Of a stretch of 64,000 nt of DNA, positions 17,562 to 26,758 are shown piece after piece. The notes under the pieces were generated by a model. The model made no database searches. It was not told where the DNA came from and was given only the letters and a program-made list of their open reading frames with translations. Source of the stretch: an uncultured Phocaeicola sp. (GTDB lineage: Bacteria > Bacteroidota > Bacteroidia > Bacteroidales > Bacteroidaceae); NCBI GenBank assembly GCA_944321335.1, contig CALUKX010000005.1:16910-80909 (forward strand), read 5' to 3'. The first letter of the stretch is position 1. The number at the start of each line of letters is the position of its first letter. Position numbers and translations under genes: made by a program.

Positions 17562-19355
17562 TTATTCACTTCTCCAAGTTGAAGCACCCAGATCCGATTC
17601 CGGCAAGTTTGCAATGATAGTAAAGTTGCCGTTAGCAGGATCCTGCCACAATTGTGTTTCTGTCAAGTTAAGCTCCTGCAAACCATCCAACGGATAAGTC
17701 TTAGCGTTGTCACCAATCGGTGTCCAGCCCCAAGTTGTCTTGAATGAATTAACATTGATTGTAGCATTCGAAGCATCCAAGAAGATTGAACCTGCTGTAC
17801 CAGCCTGGTTCGGGAGAATCTTAGAACCTGCGCTACCTTCGGTTGCCATAGACGGACCGAACAATGTCTTAGTAACATTCAACGAAACTGCATTCTTCTG
17901 GAAACGGAACAACGGAGTATTACCGTTGGCTGTTGTTTCCATCGGAGCATAACAGAATGTACAGCTTTCAACATTGATAGTCAAAGGATTTGCAGTAGCA
18001 CGGAAGTCACCGAAGAATACGATATTGGTTACTGTACAATCCTTCATAGTGATTGTACCCCAATCGGCCTTCTTATTGCTTGTTGTACAGATACCCTGGT
18101 CACCGATACCATTGATAGTACATCCGTCGAAGATAATGTTACCGATGTTATCATTATCTTTCTGAGTACGTACAATAGCACGATAGCCTTCGATATGACA
18201 TTTCTTGAATTCGATAGTTCCAAGAGTTGAACCTGTACCGCTTTCATTGAATACCTGCTTGCCGCTGAAGCCCCACTTTTTGCAAGTAGCTACAGAATTG
18301 TCGCCACCCGGCTGCCAGCCTTTAGCATAGAAGTCGATATTCTGGAACGAAATCTTATCTACAGTAGCGCCTTTTTCACACTGCATACCGCCACCTGAGA
18401 GGAAGCGAGCATTACCACCCAGTGTAGCACCGGTTCTGAATGTAACGCTCTTAGAGAATTTAACGTCACTACCTACATTGTATTCGAAGTCACCGCGAAG
18501 GATAACTGTCATACCATCGTTAACCAAAGCCCAGAAGTCATCGGTAGACAAAGTATCTTTAGCCGATTCATCCCAAGAACGGATATCCAACCAGTTACCT
18601 GCACCATAGCTGGCGTCAAAGTCTTCAGGAGCTGTTGTAGTACCGCTCAAACGGCCTGCATAAGTTGAATTATCCAATACTTCAGAATCACTGTATGCGT
18701 AGAATCTGTAAGTTCTTTCAGAAAGCAGGTTCATGATATCAACATATCCTGCATTGTATTCGTCTTCACTTACTTCCACTACGAAAGTGTTTTCATCTGT
18801 AGCATCACCTTCTGCCTGAGTTGCAGGAGTATCTTCACCTCCCACCGCCTCTTCTTCAGGCTGAAGTTCGACCTTGATAGCCTTAATCTGAGCACCACCT
18901 TCATCCCAGTTTATACGCGCTGCATTGTCAATGGTCTTGACATTGGTCAGTTTGGTAAGGTAAGTGACAGAAACATCTTTAGTTTCATATTGAGCCGACT
19001 CTCTTGTTCCATCGGAACATTTGATCTTCACCATATATTTTTCATCCCAGTTCAAATCTGAGAATGTATATGGAGCCGATTCACAAGTACCTGTAGCATA
19101 CGGTTCTGCATCGTATGTGCTTTCGCCTGTTACAGGGTCTGTACCATTTACACGATACAGATCCAACGTATAACTTGTAGCGCCTTTGATATTTTCCCAG
19201 TCGACTACAATGCTATTGTTTGATACCTGCAAGCTTGCAACCGGACGGAACATACGAGGAGCTTCACCAAACGAATCATCATCGCTACATGATGTAAATG
19301 TATATCCTGTTGCACATGCAAGCAACATCATTGCTATATATTTACCTAGTTTCAT
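17562..19355 (-). CDS. SusE-position surface lipoprotein (fibronectin-like plus DUF4957/DUF5123-type beta-helix)
   Basis: The 597-residue protein has a lipoprotein signal (lipobox FTSC, Cys23, followed by SDDDS, an acidic stretch fitting surface export in Bacteroidota). Two fibronectin type III-like segments follow (about 38-130 and 130-240), then a C-terminal region from about 250 with repeated beta-helix-like phrases (KISFQNIDFYAKG, IIFDGCTINGIGDQG, ITMKDCTVTNI) and a DPANGNFTI ending, as in DUF4957/DUF5123 proteins. Such lipoproteins occupy the SusE/F position of glycan uptake loci, often pectin-related, and bind polysaccharide at the cell surface. It lies 11 bp after susD. The ligand is not known. 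Confidence 0.8.
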   Translation of the reverse strand: MKLGKYIAMMLLACATGYTFTSCSDDDSFGEAPRMFRPVASLQVSNNSIVVDWENIKGATSYTLDLYRVNGTDPVTGESTYDAEPYATGTCESAPYTFSDLNWDEKYMVKIKCSDGTRESAQYETKDVSVTYLTKLTNVKTIDNAARINWDEGGAQIKAIKVELQPEEEAVGGEDTPATQAEGDATDENTFVVEVSEDEYNAGYVDIMNLLSERTYRFYAYSDSEVLDNSTYAGRLSGTTTAPEDFDASYGAGNWLDIRSWDESAKDTLSTDDFWALVNDGMTVILRGDFEYNVGSDVKFSKSVTFRTGATLGGNARFLSGGGMQCEKGATVDKISFQNIDFYAKGWQPGGDNSVATCKKWGFSGKQVFNESGTGSTLGTIEFKKCHIEGYRAIVRTQKDNDNIGNIIFDGCTINGIGDQGICTTSNKKADWGTITMKDCTVTNIVFFGDFRATANPLTINVESCTFCYAPMETTANGNTPLFRFQKNAVSLNVTKTLFGPSMATEGSAGSKILPNQAGTAGSIFLDASNATINVNSFKTTWGWTPIGDNAKTYPLDGLQELNLTETQLWQDPANGNFTIIANLPESDLGASTWRSE

Positions 19356-19366
19356 AATCTTAATCT

Positions 19367-21427
19367 TTATTTGTTACGAATAGCATAACCATCATTACTC
19401 AACACGCCGTTAGATGACATCACACGGTCGGTCGGAATAGGAATTACATAAGGAGTAACCTTATTTCTCAAAGATTCGATATCTTCAGTACCGGTTACAA
19501 GAGTTCCGTCTGTCAAACCGAACCAAGAAGAAATGATACGTTCATCAACAGTACCCTTCTTGATATCGTCACCGTTTGCATCCTGTCCATAAGGCTGGTT
19601 TGTTTCAGGGTCTTTGCTATCCACTTTGATAAATGCATCAGCAAAACCAACATATTTCAAACCGTCGTATGTAGCATTCGGTTCTTTGATATCATCATCT
19701 TTCAAGGATTCTGCATTCTTATAGTAATTGTCGGTCTTGTCGCAATACTGATGATAAGTATTTACAAACTGAACTTCACCGTCTACATAGTTATAGTACA
19801 GACGGGCTGCAATACCCATGTCTTGGATTTCCTTATCCTTGTTGTAAACCAGTTCTCCACCAACTTCTTCCAACTGCTGATAGTTGATAGCGACATCACG
19901 CATCCAATTGATGGTATTTACGATAGCATCGCTATAATAGTTCCAGCGGATCAAGTCGAACTTACGGATGTTTTCACCACCGAATTCCCAAGCACGTTCA
20001 TTCATAATGGCTTTCTTGAATGCTTCTTTAGTAGTCAAGGCATTTACATAAGCATCTACTTTTTCTGCCTTGTTCGGAGAGTTAACGAATGCACGTTCAC
20101 GAACAACAGTCAGCTGTTCCTTGGCCAATGCTGTAGGACCGTTGATTTCATTTTCAGCTTCAGCCAGCAACAGCAAGACATCTGCATAACGCAAAACCGG
20201 CCAGTTGATACCTGTACCCTTTGATGCGATACCGGTAACCTTCAAGTCCATACGACACCACTTAGCCGGCTGAACACCCCAACCATCGACAGCTGCCTGT
20301 TTGTTATCGTACAACCAACGGTAGTTGGCGCAAGTTACATTCAAGCGCTGGTCTTCCTGATCGAATGAAGCAACGTAAGGAACAGTCAAGTTAGTATAAG
20401 TAGTACCAGCACCTCTTGAACTATCAACAACGCTCAAGCCATGACACCAACCGATATCACCACCAGAGTTAGGAACGAATGCAACTTCGTACAATACATC
20501 GCTAGTCGACGGATTGCAACCATTGATTTCGTTATCGAAGATTTCCTTGAAGTTAGGATTCAAGGCACGAGGTTTCAAGTTGATCAGTTTCAAAGCATAA
20601 GCCTTAGCAACCTTATAGTAGTCGTCAGCTGTTGAAGCTGTCTGTTCTACACCGTTTTCGTCTTTATAGGTTACAGTATATTCTTCACCTGTTTCGTTAC
20701 AACGAGCCATTGTACCGTCGGCCTGCATAGAATATCCGGCACGGAACATAGCCAATTTTGCAATAAAACCTAAAGCGAATTCACGGTTCATGTATTCTAC
20801 AGTGATCTTATCACTCCACATCATCTGTTCTTCCACATTGATCAGATCCTGAATACAATGTGTATAGATGATATTCTTGTCTGTACGAGGGTCGTTATGC
20901 ATATCGGTTGCAGTAGTCGGAGTAGTTGCAAACGGTACATCACCCCAGAAGTTACACATCAACCAATACCAATATGCACGCAAACAGTATGCTTCACCAA
21001 GAAGCTGTTTCATATCAGCATCACCATTCTTATACATGGCGCTGGCTTCGATACCTTCAATACACTGGTTAGCGAAGTCGATTGCCTTCAATGTATTGTC
21101 CCAGCAATTCTTGATATCGTTATACTGCTTTGCATTGATTGCCCAGAAACCACGACGGTCGGTACTTTCACGCTGAGACTTATTGACATAACCGACCTCA
21201 ATATCTGTATTCTGCATCCAGTTGGTACTCATACGTGATGTATAGGTATCCTCACACATATACGCATAGACATGAGCCACCATCTTTCGAGCATCCGTTG
21301 GGTTGGAGCACAAATACTCCACGTTATCTGTAGACAAGGCTTCGGTATCGAGCATATCATCACACGAGGTGGTGGTGAAGGCAAGTCCGCAGATTAAAGA
21401 AGCTATATATAAAAATTTCTTTTTCAT
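19367..21427 (-). CDS. SusD/RagB-family nutrient-binding outer membrane lipoprotein
   Basis: The 686-residue lipoprotein (MKKKFLYIASLICGLAFT, lipobox TTSC with Cys22, then DDMLD) shows SusD landmarks: an N-terminal TPR-like helical part (GEAYCLRAYWYWLMCNFWGDVPF), PVLRYADVLLLLAEAENEING and RAWEFGGENIRKFDLIRWNYY near the C terminus. SusD proteins form a lid on a SusC channel and capture glycan or peptide ligands. The gene lies 16 bp after susC and 11 bp before the SusE-like gene. It appears intact, but its expression depends on transcription through the headless susC. Confidence 0.95.
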   Translation of the reverse strand: MKKKFLYIASLICGLAFTTTSCDDMLDTEALSTDNVEYLCSNPTDARKMVAHVYAYMCEDTYTSRMSTNWMQNTDIEVGYVNKSQRESTDRRGFWAINAKQYNDIKNCWDNTLKAIDFANQCIEGIEASAMYKNGDADMKQLLGEAYCLRAYWYWLMCNFWGDVPFATTPTTATDMHNDPRTDKNIIYTHCIQDLINVEEQMMWSDKITVEYMNREFALGFIAKLAMFRAGYSMQADGTMARCNETGEEYTVTYKDENGVEQTASTADDYYKVAKAYALKLINLKPRALNPNFKEIFDNEINGCNPSTSDVLYEVAFVPNSGGDIGWCHGLSVVDSSRGAGTTYTNLTVPYVASFDQEDQRLNVTCANYRWLYDNKQAAVDGWGVQPAKWCRMDLKVTGIASKGTGINWPVLRYADVLLLLAEAENEINGPTALAKEQLTVVRERAFVNSPNKAEKVDAYVNALTTKEAFKKAIMNERAWEFGGENIRKFDLIRWNYYSDAIVNTINWMRDVAINYQQLEEVGGELVYNKDKEIQDMGIAARLYYNYVDGEVQFVNTYHQYCDKTDNYYKNAESLKDDDIKEPNATYDGLKYVGFADAFIKVDSKDPETNQPYGQDANGDDIKKGTVDERIISSWFGLTDGTLVTGTEDIESLRNKVTPYVIPIPTDRVMSSNGVLSNDGYAIRNK

Positions 21428-21443
21428 ACTTTCAGTTTTTCAA

Positions 21444-24400
21444 TTAAAAGGTAATATTAACACCTGCTGTCCAAGAGAATGATTTAGGATATGCAGAGAA
21501 GTCAGCACCCGGAGTCAAACCACTGGTCTTGCTACCACGGATTGAAGAGTTGACTTCAGGGTCATAACCGTCGTATCCGCTCAGGCAGAATACGTTGTTC
21601 AATGTACAATACAGACGGAACTGGTTGCAAGCAAATTTCTTTGTCCATTCTTTCGGCAAAGTAAATCCGAGAGTCAAGTTCTGCAGACGGAGGAATGAAC
21701 CATCTTCAACTGCCCAAGATGTCGGCATCGGGTTGTTGTCAGAGAATGTAGTAGCCGACCAACGTGTTGCTGTAGCATTCATTGCCTTCAAAGTTTCGTA
21801 ATCGGTAATGATTTCACCGGTTGCCTGATCCAAGTATGTCCAAGCCTGACCACCCAATGTTACAGGAGCCATTTCCTGACGCAAGTTGGCATACTGGTTA
21901 CGATATGACTGAGAAGCAACCATCTTATCCATATTATAGACATCGTTACCATATACGAAGTTGAAGTTAGCTGAGAGGTCGAACCATTTGTAAGTAGCGT
22001 TCAAACCGAAACCACCGCTGAACTTAGGCTGAGTCTTACCGATGATTGTACGGTCATTGTCAGCATCAATCTTGCCATCACCGTTCAAGTCCTTGATCTT
22101 CATGGCACCCGGGCGAAGACCTCCGTAAGAACCTGCTGTAGTAAATGTATTGTCAACCACACCTTCCTTCAGGATATAGTTACCAGACTTATCGAACTTA
22201 AACTGAGTCTTACCTGCATCGTCTACATAAGTTTCGAAATCGTCTACACCGTAGATACCGTCATAAACGAATCCCCAAACCAGACCCAAAGGCTGACCAA
22301 CGATAACACGGTAGTCGTCCTGACCACGCATATCTGTTGAGAATGCACCAGAGTTGAATGACATAACATCTACACCGTCAGCCAATTTTTCAACACGGTT
22401 CTTGTTGAAACCGATATTGAAGTTGAAGTTCAACGAGTAGTCCTTCTTCTGGAGGATCGCAGCGTTCAATGTCAATTCGATACCTTTATTGGATGTTTCA
22501 CCGATATTTCTCTGCATTGTAGTATAACCGATGGCTGTGATAGGAATTTCGATCAACAAATCCTTCACACTATTCCAATAGTAATCGATGCTACCAGACA
22601 ATCTTTCGTTGAAGAAACCGAAATCCAAACCGACGTTACGGGTAATGGTTGTTTCCCATTTCAGATCCGGGTTAGCCAACTGAGCATTGTTCAATGTATA
22701 GTGAGGATTCTGTTCGTTACCTGCACCATAATATTTACTGCTTGAGTAAGCCTTATAGGTTGTTTCGAACATGGCACTACCGATACGGTTGTTACCTGCA
22801 GTACCGTAAGAGAAACGGAGCTTCAAGTTAGACATGAACTTCTTGGCAGGAGCCATGAACGGTTCTTCCAACAGACGCCATGCAACAGCACCTGCAGGGA
22901 AGTATCCCCAACGGTTACCTTCAGCAAACTTAGAAGAACCATCGGCACGCATTGTGAACGTAAACAAATAACGGTCCATCAAAGTATAATTGGCACGACC
23001 GAAGAATGAGATTGTACGGTCTTCCTGAGCCAAAGTAGAAGAAATAGTCTGTGCACCTGTACCCTTTGAGTTGTTTGCCATACTAGCGAACATCTTTTCC
23101 GGAGTAATATCTTCCTGGAAGAATTTACCAACCATCATATTCTGTTCGCTGCCTGAAGCAACATATTCCTGACCTACCATGATATTTACATCATGAGTCT
23201 TGTTGAAGTTATGTCTCCATGTCAAAGTATGAGCGGCACGGAGTTTCCAAGAATCTTTCTTAGTCCATTCACCCAACGGAAGTTCACCACCATCCTGTAC
23301 GGCCTTGTTACTTCTCGGACCATACCAGTCTTTCAACTGATAGAAAGTATAGTCGTAACCACCTTCTGCACGGTAAGTGAAGTCTTTAGAGATTTTCCAG
23401 TTGATGGCAGCATTGAAGTTGTAACGACGTTCGTTCTTTCTTCTCCAGTAGTCGTTAACCTGATCTTTCAAGCTACGTGTAGCATTTACATATTCTTCGT
23501 ATTCATCTTCCGGCAAAGTACTCGGGTCGATATCAATCTGATCATACAAACCGAATACAGGAGCTTTCATGATGGCATCGTAAGAACGGATCTTGTAAGT
23601 ACCACCACCGGTACCCACACCCTGAGTTTCAGTATCAGCCAAGCGTGCACCGAAATCCAAAGTCAAGTTCTTATACAATTCATGTTTCAACTTAAAGTTC
23701 ATGTTGTAACGGCGGTAACCGTTGTCTTCCATCAAACTCTTGTCGTTTGCATAAGTACCGCTCAAAGTGAATTTGGTCTTGTCATTACCACCTGTAATAC
23801 TGATGTTGTGTGACTGAGAAAGTTCGTTGTTTCCGAACATTTCTTCCTGCCAGTCGTGACCTTCCTGATATTTGTAAAGATCCAAGTCACCGTAAGCACC
23901 ATAACGCTGTTCGAAGCTACTGATAGCTGATGCACCTCTCAACGCCTGTCTTTCATAGTTGTACATTACGAACTGATAAGGATCCATGGCATCCAGTTTC
24001 TTACGGATTGTCTTGCCCTGGATATAACCGTTATAGCTAACGACTGTCTTACCACCTTTGGCACTCTTTGTAGTAATCAAGATTACACCGTTCGCACCCT
24101 GAGAACCATAGATTGCAGTAGAAGCGGCATCCTTCAATACGGTGATGTCTTCGATATCAGAAGGAGAGATATCGCTCATGCTTGACATCGGGAAACCATC
24201 CACAATATATAACGGAGAGTTATCACCGGTAATAGAACCACCACCACGGACTTTGATAATCATTTCAGCATCCGGAGAACCGTCGGTAGTAGTAATCTGC
24301 ACACCGGCCAACTTACCGGTCAAGGCTTCAGCAACATTAGTTACCGGCACCTTTGCCAACTGTTCACCTTTAACTGTACTTACGGCACCTGTCAAGTCTT

Positions 24401-24704
24401 TCTTTCTTGCTGTACCGTAACCGATAACAACGACTTCATCAAGAACTTTGTTATCTTCCTCTAATGTAATGTTGTAAGTTGTCTGATTGCCCACCTTAAG
24501 TTCCTGTGTAGCATATCCGACGTAAGAAACTACCAATGTACTTCCAGTCTTTACGTTTGGTATGGTAAAATTACCATCCATGTCAGTAATTGACCCCACA
24601 GAAGTACCCTTCACTTGTACGCTTACTCCGATCAAGGGTTCACCGGTATTATCCTTGATAACACCCGAAATAGTCTTGTTCTGAGCAAACGCATGAAAAT
24701 CAAA
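21444..24704 (-). CDS. SusC/RagA-family TonB-linked receptor lacking its start codon and signal peptide
   Basis: The open frame of 1086 residues runs from 24704, directly after the stop codon of the EEP gene and in the same frame, to 21444. It starts FDFHAFAQNKTISG; the AFAQ|NK part looks like the end of a signal peptide, but the Met, basic and hydrophobic parts are absent and no ATG is in frame there. The first possible codon is a TTG at 24635. The rest is complete: carboxypeptidase-regulatory-like domain (SITDMDGNFTIPN), DEVVVIGYGTARKKDLTGAV, plug (SQGANGVILITTKSAKGG) and a 22-strand-type barrel ending SWTAGVNITF with terminal Phe. As it stands it should not be exported. It may be a silent cassette activated by recombination, or a pseudogene. 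It heads a susC-susD-susE-like unit with no visible promoter. Confidence 0.9.
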   Translation of the reverse strand, partial: FDFHAFAQNKTISGVIKDNTGEPLIGVSVQVKGTSVGSITDMDGNFTIPNVKTGSTLVVSYVGYATQELKVGNQTTYNITLEEDNKVLDEVVVIGYGTARKKDLTGAVSTVKGEQLAKVPVTNVAEALTGKLAGVQITTTDGSPDAEMIIKVRGGGSITGDNSPLYIVDGFPMSSMSDISPSDIEDITVLKDAASTAIYGSQGANGVILITTKSAKGGKTVVSYNGYIQGKTIRKKLDAMDPYQFVMYNYERQALRGASAISSFEQRYGAYGDLDLYKYQEGHDWQEEMFGNNELSQSHNISITGGNDKTKFTLSGTYANDKSLMEDNGYRRYNMNFKLKHELYKNLTLDFGARLADTETQGVGTGGGTYKIRSYDAIMKAPVFGLYDQIDIDPSTLPEDEYEEYVNATRSLKDQVNDYWRRKNERRYNFNAAINWKISKDFTYRAEGGYDYTFYQLKDWYGPRSNKAVQDGGELPLGEWTKKDSWKLRAAHTLTWRHNFNKTHDVNIMVGQEYVASGSEQNMMVGKFFQEDITPEKMFASMANNSKGTGAQTISSTLAQEDRTISFFGRANYTLMDRYLFTFTMRADGSSKFAEGNRWGYFPAGAVAWRLLEEPFMAPAKKFMSNLKLRFSYGTAGNNRIGSAMFETTYKAYSSSKYYGAGNEQNPHYTLNNAQLANPDLKWETTITRNVGLDFGFFNERLSGSIDYYWNSVKDLLIEIPITAIGYTTMQRNIGETSNKGIELTLNAAILQKKDYSLNFNFNIGFNKNRVEKLADGVDVMSFNSGAFSTDMRGQDDYRVIVGQPLGLVWGFVYDGIYGVDDFETYVDDAGKTQFKFDKSGNYILKEGVVDNTFTTAGSYGGLRPGAMKIKDLNGDGKIDADNDRTIIGKTQPKFSGGFGLNATYKWFDLSANFNFVYGNDVYNMDKMVASQSYRNQYANLRQEMAPVTLGGQAWTYLDQATGEIITDYETLKAMNATATRWSATTFSDNNPMPTSWAVEDGSFLRLQNLTLGFTLPKEWTKKFACNQFRLYCTLNNVFCLSGYDGYDPEVNSSIRGSKTSGLTPGADFSAYPKSFSWTAGVNITF

Positions 24705-25790
24705 TTATTTCTTTTTCTGTAGCAAGCACCACACCGGATAATGGTCAGAAACACGGATGGAACGGTCGACTTCGCAATGCAGAATCTTGAATGCATCGCT
24801 AGCAAATATATGGTCGATGCGGAAGTAAAGAAGACTCTGGTTATAACTGAAACCCGGCCCTCCGCCTGCATTGATAAACGCATCGTTCAGGCCTTTTCCG
24901 ATAGTCCGATGGGCATAGGATACGGGAGAATCATTGAAATCTCCGCAAACAATCATATATGGAGATTCATTCCGTCGGATAGCAAGGGCAACAGAGTCGA
25001 CCTGCGGAGCACGGATAGCTACGGCATCGGCCAGCTTACGCAATAAAAATTTACTATTCTCTTTAACCATCTCCTCCTCCGGTTTCTTCAGCATTTCGGT
25101 ATACATCTCCTTATCGTGCGAGTTCAATTTGTTCGATTCAAGATGGTTATTGATTACAACAAGCGTATCTTCTCCTACCTTCAGACGGAAGAGCATACTT
25201 CCGTTCATCGCTGATTCATACCTGATTCTTTCCGCCGAAAGAATCGGATAACGTGAATAACAGGCCATACCGTTACCGCCATCACCAAAGGCAACCTTTT
25301 CATGGTAGGGATAATCAGACAACGTTTCATTGATGACCTTTTCACTTACATGTATCCCCGGAATGAATTCCTGCAAGCAGATGATATCGGCCTCACTTTC
25401 CTTCAGATATGCAAGGATAGGGTTTATCCCATCTTTATCGACATCTCCCCAAGGCATACCTTGGGTATTATAGGTAAGAAACTTGATTGTATCCGAAGCA
25501 GCATCACCCCGGTCAGCGAAACCGATCGGCCAATAGGCACGGAGACTACCAAAACCCATAAAAAGTACAACAAGAGAAAAAAGCGAATAACGACGACGGA
25601 TAAACAGCCAGCCTATGATGCAAGCCAGATTCAGGAAGATAAAAATTGGTATAGCCAATCCGGCACATGCCAAAATAGGATGGCTCTGCGGCCGGATATA
25701 GGGACTATACGCACACAGCAAGTAGCCGAATGCAATCACTATATTCACTCCAATCAATATAAGTTTTATCAGCTTTCCGAAAATCTTCAT
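24705..25790 (-). CDS. Membrane-anchored endonuclease/exonuclease/phosphatase (EEP) family protein
   Basis: The 361-residue protein has about three N-terminal transmembrane helices (to about residue 88) and then an EEP domain. Motifs are FLTYNTQGMPWGD, EADIICLQEF (catalytic Glu), NNHLESNKL, VCGDFNDSP (Asp/Asn metal site), RIDHIFAS and SDHYPVW (catalytic His). The family hydrolyses phosphodiesters in nucleic acids, lipids or sugars; this membrane form is common in Bacteroides and its substrate is unknown. It is the last gene of the dapB-lepB-rhomboid operon. Its TAA at 24707-24705 is joined without spacer to the headless susC frame. The C terminus LLQKKK follows the last motif normally, so it looks complete. 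Confidence 0.9.
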   Translation of the reverse strand: MKIFGKLIKLILIGVNIVIAFGYLLCAYSPYIRPQSHPILACAGLAIPIFIFLNLACIIGWLFIRRRYSLFSLVVLFMGFGSLRAYWPIGFADRGDAASDTIKFLTYNTQGMPWGDVDKDGINPILAYLKESEADIICLQEFIPGIHVSEKVINETLSDYPYHEKVAFGDGGNGMACYSRYPILSAERIRYESAMNGSMLFRLKVGEDTLVVINNHLESNKLNSHDKEMYTEMLKKPEEEMVKENSKFLLRKLADAVAIRAPQVDSVALAIRRNESPYMIVCGDFNDSPVSYAHRTIGKGLNDAFINAGGGPGFSYNQSLLYFRIDHIFASDAFKILHCEVDRSIRVSDHYPVWCLLQKKK

Positions 25791-25861
25791 CTTAGTTTAG
25801 TGCCTTTGTCGTCTCTACTTCATCTATCACATATCCACCACGGAAGTGGCTTGTCGAGGGA

Positions 25862-26758
25862 TTATTTCTTGCTTGCATCAAACAAGCTCTTCTTTTCTTC
25901 ATCTGTCAGACTTGAATAGCCTGATTTACGCAGTTTATCCAAGATACGGTCTATTTCATCCGAGCGTTCCTTTTTACGTGCATTGAAATCATAGTCCTTC
26001 TGTTTGTCGCTGTAGTGGACTTTCATCTTAGGTTTGCGAGGTTTCGGCTTCCAATCGCCGCAAACCACATCACAAACGGCATTGATCCATCGGGTCAGGT
26101 CGTGTCCTTTCCGTAAACCGATTGCAAAAAGCCATCCGGCCAATGCACCACCCAAATGGGCGATGTGTCCTCCGGCATTTCCAGATGTCATGAAAAGCAA
26201 ATCCAACAGAATCATGAACAAGGCTACATACTTCAAGCGTACAGAACCTATAAACAGGAATTGGATAGGGTAATTCGGTTCACGTTCGGCTACCGCAACT
26301 ACAATAGCCAATACGGAGGCAGATGCCCCTAGCAAATAGGAGTAGTCTTTCACCTCTTCAAAGTAAGGGAAGACATTGTAGGCAAGGATATAAAACACGC
26401 CTCCTACTATTCCTCCCAACAGATACAATCCCCGCAAATGCTTCGACGAGAAGAACTGCAGGAAAAGTTTCCCGAACCAGTATAGCCAAAGCATATTGAA
26501 AAGGATATGCAGCAAGCTTACATGAAGGAACATGTAAGTCAGTATTGTCCACGGCTGAAAGATAAAACGTTCCACCGATGCCGGCAGTTCAAGGTAATTG
26601 ATCCAAGGAGCGACAGGTATCCTGAACAACGTCAGAATGACCGTCACCAATGAAACAACTATAAATATACCGACATTCCAATACAACAGGCGGATAACCG
26701 TATCCCCCCGTCGGAATCCATCTTTCAGATTATTAATAAATCTGCTGTCCGCCACCAT
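25862..26758 (-). CDS. Rhomboid-family intramembrane serine protease (second copy)
   Basis: The 298-residue membrane protein has six or so TM helices with HVSLLHILFN (the conserved HxxxN region), GASAS with the presumed nucleophile Ser146, and HIAHLGG with catalytic His201. The usual GASGA/GxSG loop is GASAS here, a change of the second Gly. A charged cytoplasmic tail of about 80 residues follows (KPKMKVHYSDKQKDYDF onward). Rhomboids cleave membrane proteins within their helices. The start overlaps the end of the first rhomboid gene by 26 bp, so translation is likely coupled. Confidence 0.9.
   Translation of the reverse strand: MVADSRFINNLKDGFRRGDTVIRLLYWNVGIFIVVSLVTVILTLFRIPVAPWINYLELPASVERFIFQPWTILTYMFLHVSLLHILFNMLWLYWFGKLFLQFFSSKHLRGLYLLGGIVGGVFYILAYNVFPYFEEVKDYSYLLGASASVLAIVVAVAEREPNYPIQFLFIGSVRLKYVALFMILLDLLFMTSGNAGGHIAHLGGALAGWLFAIGLRKGHDLTRWINAVCDVVCGDWKPKPRKPKMKVHYSDKQKDYDFNARKKERSDEIDRILDKLRKSGYSSLTDEEKKSLFDASKK

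Noticed and set aside
24632-24691. ATG at 24691 reading MRLLRTRLFRVLSR as a start for susC
   Set aside because: This frame is shifted relative to AFAQNKTISG and ends at 24632, so it cannot begin the receptor.
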